From Rhynchosporium graminicola (Eukaryota > Ascomycota > Leotiomycetes > Helotiales > Ploettnerulaceae), in the NCBI GenBank assembly GCA_900074885.1, contig FJUW01000008.1, forward strand, positions 2,495 to 66,494: 64,000 nt of DNA, in the 5' to 3' direction. A program made the position numbers and the translations under genes. The notes below the pieces were generated by a model that did not search any database, was not told the DNA's origin, and saw only the letters and a list, made by a program, of their open reading frames with translations. Numbering within the stretch: position 1 is the first letter of the stretch; every line of letters begins with the position of its first letter. Below, in pieces: positions 60,937-64,000 of the stretch.

Positions 60937-61595
60937 AGTGTTGTGTGGGCAGTATATTCACGGTACCGAATGAGTATCACATTGGTGGCGTCAAGGGCGG
61001 AGAGACAGCCCTGATATATAATTACAACTAGACATCATACTACACAGGAGAGTTTGATAAAAGTAAAGTATATTAGACTGCAATTATGTTTGACTTTTAA
61101 CCTGGCTTTTTGCAAGTTTTATGCAAGTTTTAAATTTTTCGAAACCCTAATACTTAGGCTAGTCCTGGTGTAGTCCGTACGAAGGGGAACGGATAGTGAG
61201 GTTTATATAACCCCCCTGATTCTGCAGGTGTTCTCACTCGAAATAGTAAGATATCTCCTGCCCTTCTGCTCTAACTAGTACTAGTCGAATGAAAATATTA
61301 CGTAGTTTAGGAGGAGCTTACGAAACCTGCTGTTGCTGCAGCTGCAAGTTCAACAGGATTCTATCTTGGCTAACTAAGTATGGCGTGATTTTGCGAGGTC
61401 GTATGCCGGGCAGGACGTCTTTGTACAGAAGTATATCGTATAAGGTAAGTATCTTCATTTAGATTATCTACTAGAGGTATAGTTCGGAAATTGATATCAG
61501 GGAAGCAGCTCGAGGGTGGGTTGAAGTCGTAATCTGATAAGGTTCCTGTCCTAGCCTATCGGATCAGATAAAAATAGACAAGCTACGGAATCCTA
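60937..61595. other. No gene recognised
   Basis: Intergenic sequence without open frames above background. A weak palindrome CTGCTGTTGCTGCAGCTGC lies near 61327. Confidence 0.4.
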
Positions 61596-61957
61596 CGATG
61601 GTACAGCGGGTAAGTGCTGTCATAGCACTAAGCAGAGGGGCCAGACTTTCCTTAATGAGGTAGCATCTCAGGGATGCCTTTCGAAATGAATCACTACTGC
61701 TATAGTAAGGAGGAAATTCAGAAGACACTTCAGAAATGATGTTAATTAATATTTTGTAAACCTGCCCTCACCCTTAATGACTGCTTCGCAGCGAGCTGGC
61801 ATACTCTCAATTAACTCCCGAAATTCAAACTCGCCACCTTTATTAGGAAATCTGGTCTTTACACGCGTACGTAGCCACCCTGGCGATGCTGTCTACATAG
61901 GCTGAGCTAAATCACCCCCTGCTAGTGCTATGACCACACTTACCCGCTGTACCATCG
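61596..61957 (-). mobile_element. Tc1/mariner deletion derivative (362 bp) with TIRs
   Basis: Terminal inverted repeats of about 34 bp (CGATGGTACAGCGGGTAAGT at 61596 and its complement ending at 61957) differ at only a few positions and are flanked by TA on both sides (61594-61595, 61958-61959), the Tc1/mariner target duplication. Between them, minus strand 61870-61747 encodes RTRVKTRFPNKGGEFEFREL and IESMPARCEAVIKGEGRFTK followed by Tyr and a stop, the typical C-terminus of a Tc1-family transposase. Everything upstream of this tail is deleted, so mobility would depend on a full copy elsewhere. Confidence 0.88.
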
Positions 61958-62753
61958 TATAGAGCAGACTTATACTTTCAGATAAGGAATGAAGTCGTCT
62001 CCTGGGTGTACTACAGTAATTCTGATGCGTACTATTGACTCATCGAAGCCAGTTCCATTCTAGCCAGTACCTTTGTACTATAATATAGTTTATAATAAAT
62101 TAAATCAAGCTAGCTAAAACTTCGATAGGTACTGTACTACCCCTGTCCCTAGAAAAATTACACTTATCATGGGGGAGGAATACTTCTTAACTTCTTACTC
62201 TTGGATCTGTTACCTACGATCAGCCAATATTCGATCTTGGCTAAGTGTATCTCCTCTCGGCAAAGATGTTCTCCGATAGAGATTAATAAGAATCGGAGAC
62301 TCCGATTGGTATGTCGGAGATAAATCAGATAAATCAAATTCATATTGATCGTGACATGGATAGATTGAAAAATTACATAGAGTTCGTTGTTTCGCCAGAG
62401 GCTTAAGGGTCGGTGCCATACTCCCCCCGGAGATCTACAGCACTACCGACCACCCTACTCTGTCAGTCGATTGGAGTGATCAGACCGATCCGCTAAATGA
62501 AAGTGGGTCGGTTTGAGCAGACAGGTAGGAGTTTATTACATAAGCAATTGAAGACGGAGTAATCCCAGACGATGAACAAAGAATAGCGGTACAGTAAAGG
62601 ATTATGCCTGGACTGCACCGCCAGCTAGGGAGGGTATATAACAAGCATAATTGTTTGAGTGATTGCGTTAGCTCGCATTAGTGCGAAAAGATTAATGTGC
62701 TTCGTACTTAGTACAGGGGGTATTTGGTGTACAATTCTAGGCCCTGCACTCTA
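61958..62753. other. No gene recognised
   Basis: It contains short palindromic words (TCGGAGACTCCGA near 62296) but no supported coding region. Confidence 0.4.
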
Positions 62754-62857
62754 CGGAGGTACATGCCCTAAGTTTAGGCTCACCGCTTTCTTTCTGCCTA
62801 CACAATTTGGAGTTGCAGAGCCGGGCGGTGAGCCTAAACTTAGGGCCTGTACCTCCG
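62754..62857. mobile_element. 104-bp hairpin MITE
   Basis: About 33-bp inverted repeats (CGGAGGTACATGCCCTAAGT at the left; complement at the right end) surround a 38-bp loop, with TA on both sides (62752-62753, 62858-62859). It is too short to code. The sequence is unrelated to the 61596 element, but the TA target fits the same superfamily. Confidence 0.8.
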
Positions 62858-63425
62858 TAGATACTTTATGACTATTGTCCCCAATAAACTATATAGTATT
62901 GCTTTGTCATTGAGTAGCTCCCCATGAAATGACTCCCTACAACCTCTACTTTGTACATTATTTTCCACATGTACCAAGTACACGGCTCTATACCCAAAAC
63001 ACCAAATACTATGCCCCCCTCCCCCCTGATCTGGTCAGTATAAGCCCAGTTTCTGAGGGTGCTATTACTAGTAGTCGGAAGCGATATCAACTGCTGGGCC
63101 AGTGAAGCCTGTCAGTTCTTTGGTGCTGCAAGTAGTATATAGTGTAAAGGGGCTTTATTTCAAACCCGAGTAAGTTCGTACAATAAGGTTTAACATTATT
63201 ACTAAGTGAAACTTTAGTTCTAGTCGGAAAACATATACTATAGCATTCAAGGTCTAAAATTTCAGAGATGATTAGTTAGAGTGTGGGAGAGATCATGCAC
63301 CTCATCTAGCTATCCGGAGCTGCGATCCTTTTCGCGGTGATGGGTGCAATTGTCGTAACATCTGAAGTATCTGTGCTAGGATTATCGTTACAGTGGGTAC
63401 GTCCATCTGGACTTTCTCAAAACTA

Positions 63426-63426
63426 C

Positions 63427-63489
<63 letters not shown>

Positions 63490-63506
63490 AATTGATTGAT
63501 TGATTA
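63426..63506. repeat. (GATT)n microsatellite
   Basis: About 20 units of GATT with one ATTA interruption near 63488. The antisense frame reads as repeated INQS and is not a gene. Confidence 0.95.
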
Positions 63507-63627
63507 GTCGCCGGCTGGTTTGAGAAGAAACGTGGGGTGCTGGATGATCAGAGGGAAAGGAACGTCGCGATAGGACCTTCCGCAAGTGTGACTGACATCG
63601 TTGTGTTTACCGGGCTAGCTCCAGACC

Positions 63628-63643
63628 TGGGGTGGGGGGGGGG
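63628..63643. repeat. Poly-G tract
   Basis: GGGG, T, then ten G. Such runs are prone to length error in sequencing. Confidence 0.8.
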
Positions 63644-63718
63644 CATACAAGTACATAGTATCATTGCCATGCGCACCAATCCCCTTTGTGATGTTTTCAT
63701 TTCCTCACATCAATTTAT

Positions 63719-63750
63719 GAATATATATATATATATGTATATATATACAT
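63719..63750. repeat. (TA)n microsatellite
   Basis: ATATATATATATATATGTATATATATACAT, an alternating purine-pyrimidine tract. Confidence 0.9.
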
Positions 63751-63925
63751 AACTTCATTTTACTTCCTTCGTCTTATCTTTTCACCTCTTCTTTATCTCT
63801 CATCCACCCTATCCCTTCTCCGTATTACGAGCAAGAGTTCCCGGAATAGTTCCATCCCTCGTAATCTCGTCTGAAATCGGTCAGACGGAGCGGGACCACC
63901 AACTCCTGTACGGAAGCTTGTAAAC

Positions 63926-63973
63926 AGACCAGACCAGACCAGATCAGACCACCACCACCACCACCACCACCAA
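63926..63973. repeat. (GACCA)n followed by (CCA)n
   Basis: Four to five GACCA units pass directly into about eight CCA units. The flanking CT-rich and CCACC-rich sequence from 63750 on could be the 5' region of a gene beyond the window. Confidence 0.85.
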
Positions 63974-64000
63974 CACCTCCTTCGTCCTGTGGGATACGAT

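Noticed and set aside
62700..63020. Possible outer inverted repeat (GGGGGTATTTGGTGT near 62716 and a related complement near 63000) enclosing the MITE
   Set aside because: The match is short and has an internal offset; no target duplication could be found.
63388..63585. Minus-strand open frame with repeated INQS
   Set aside because: It is the translation of the (GATT)n microsatellite.

Overview
The window looks like a chromosome segment of a filamentous ascomycete (Pezizomycotina). The left 38.3 kb is a dense nest of LTR retrotransposons in which nearly every difference between paired LTRs is C/T or G/A. Glutamine, arginine and tryptophan codons have become stops, which is the mark of repeat-induced point mutation (RIP). 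The right 25.7 kb has ordinary base composition, short fungal introns and typical fungal gene families. Organism assignment is inference; no species is claimed.

Left block (1-38,300). The two oldest elements are a Ty1/copia element and a Ty3/gypsy element, called Gypsy-2 here. Each was hit by a copy of a small non-autonomous LTR element with 168-bp LTRs (TRIM-A 1407-3572, TRIM-B 31223-34531). A chromovirus (Gypsy-1, 3743-13860) lies inside Gypsy-2. A second copy of the same chromovirus (Gypsy-4, 16690-28481) lies in the copia gag region, and its 5' LTR was split by a third gypsy element (Gypsy-3, 16907-20921). A gag-only element (Gypsy-5, 36032-37331) splits the Gypsy-2 LTR. Target-site duplications (TSDs) can be read for every one of these insertions.

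Two results stand out. (1) The TSDs and interrupted reading frames of TRIM-A and TRIM-B match only across the two copies, in opposite orientation. The 27.6 kb between them is therefore inverted relative to the ancestral arrangement, or misjoined by the assembler. (2) The chromovirus carries, antisense to gag-pol and next to its 3' LTR, a conserved three-exon gene with two spliceosomal introns. Exons 2 and 3 have identical lengths in both copies. One intron differs by 4 bp.

The assembly itself is suspect. Three of the five single-N gaps are flanked by near-identical direct duplications (2341, 806 and 295 bp) that are best explained as unmerged contig overlaps. Removing the first makes the two chromovirus copies 7776 and 7772 bp.

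Right block (38,300-64,000). Only two genes look intact, both on the minus strand: a secreted GH78-type alpha-L-rhamnosidase-like enzyme with one 54-bp intron, and an aprataxin-like HIT/zinc-finger DNA repair protein. Around them are broken genes: a capsular-polysaccharide-type glycosyltransferase, a full ABCC transporter, two FAD-dependent monooxygenases, an APH-like kinase, the tail of an SF1 helicase and a truncated CVNH protein. A Tc1/mariner deletion derivative, a 104-bp hairpin MITE and several microsatellites fill the right end. No tRNA, rRNA or CRISPR array was recognised.
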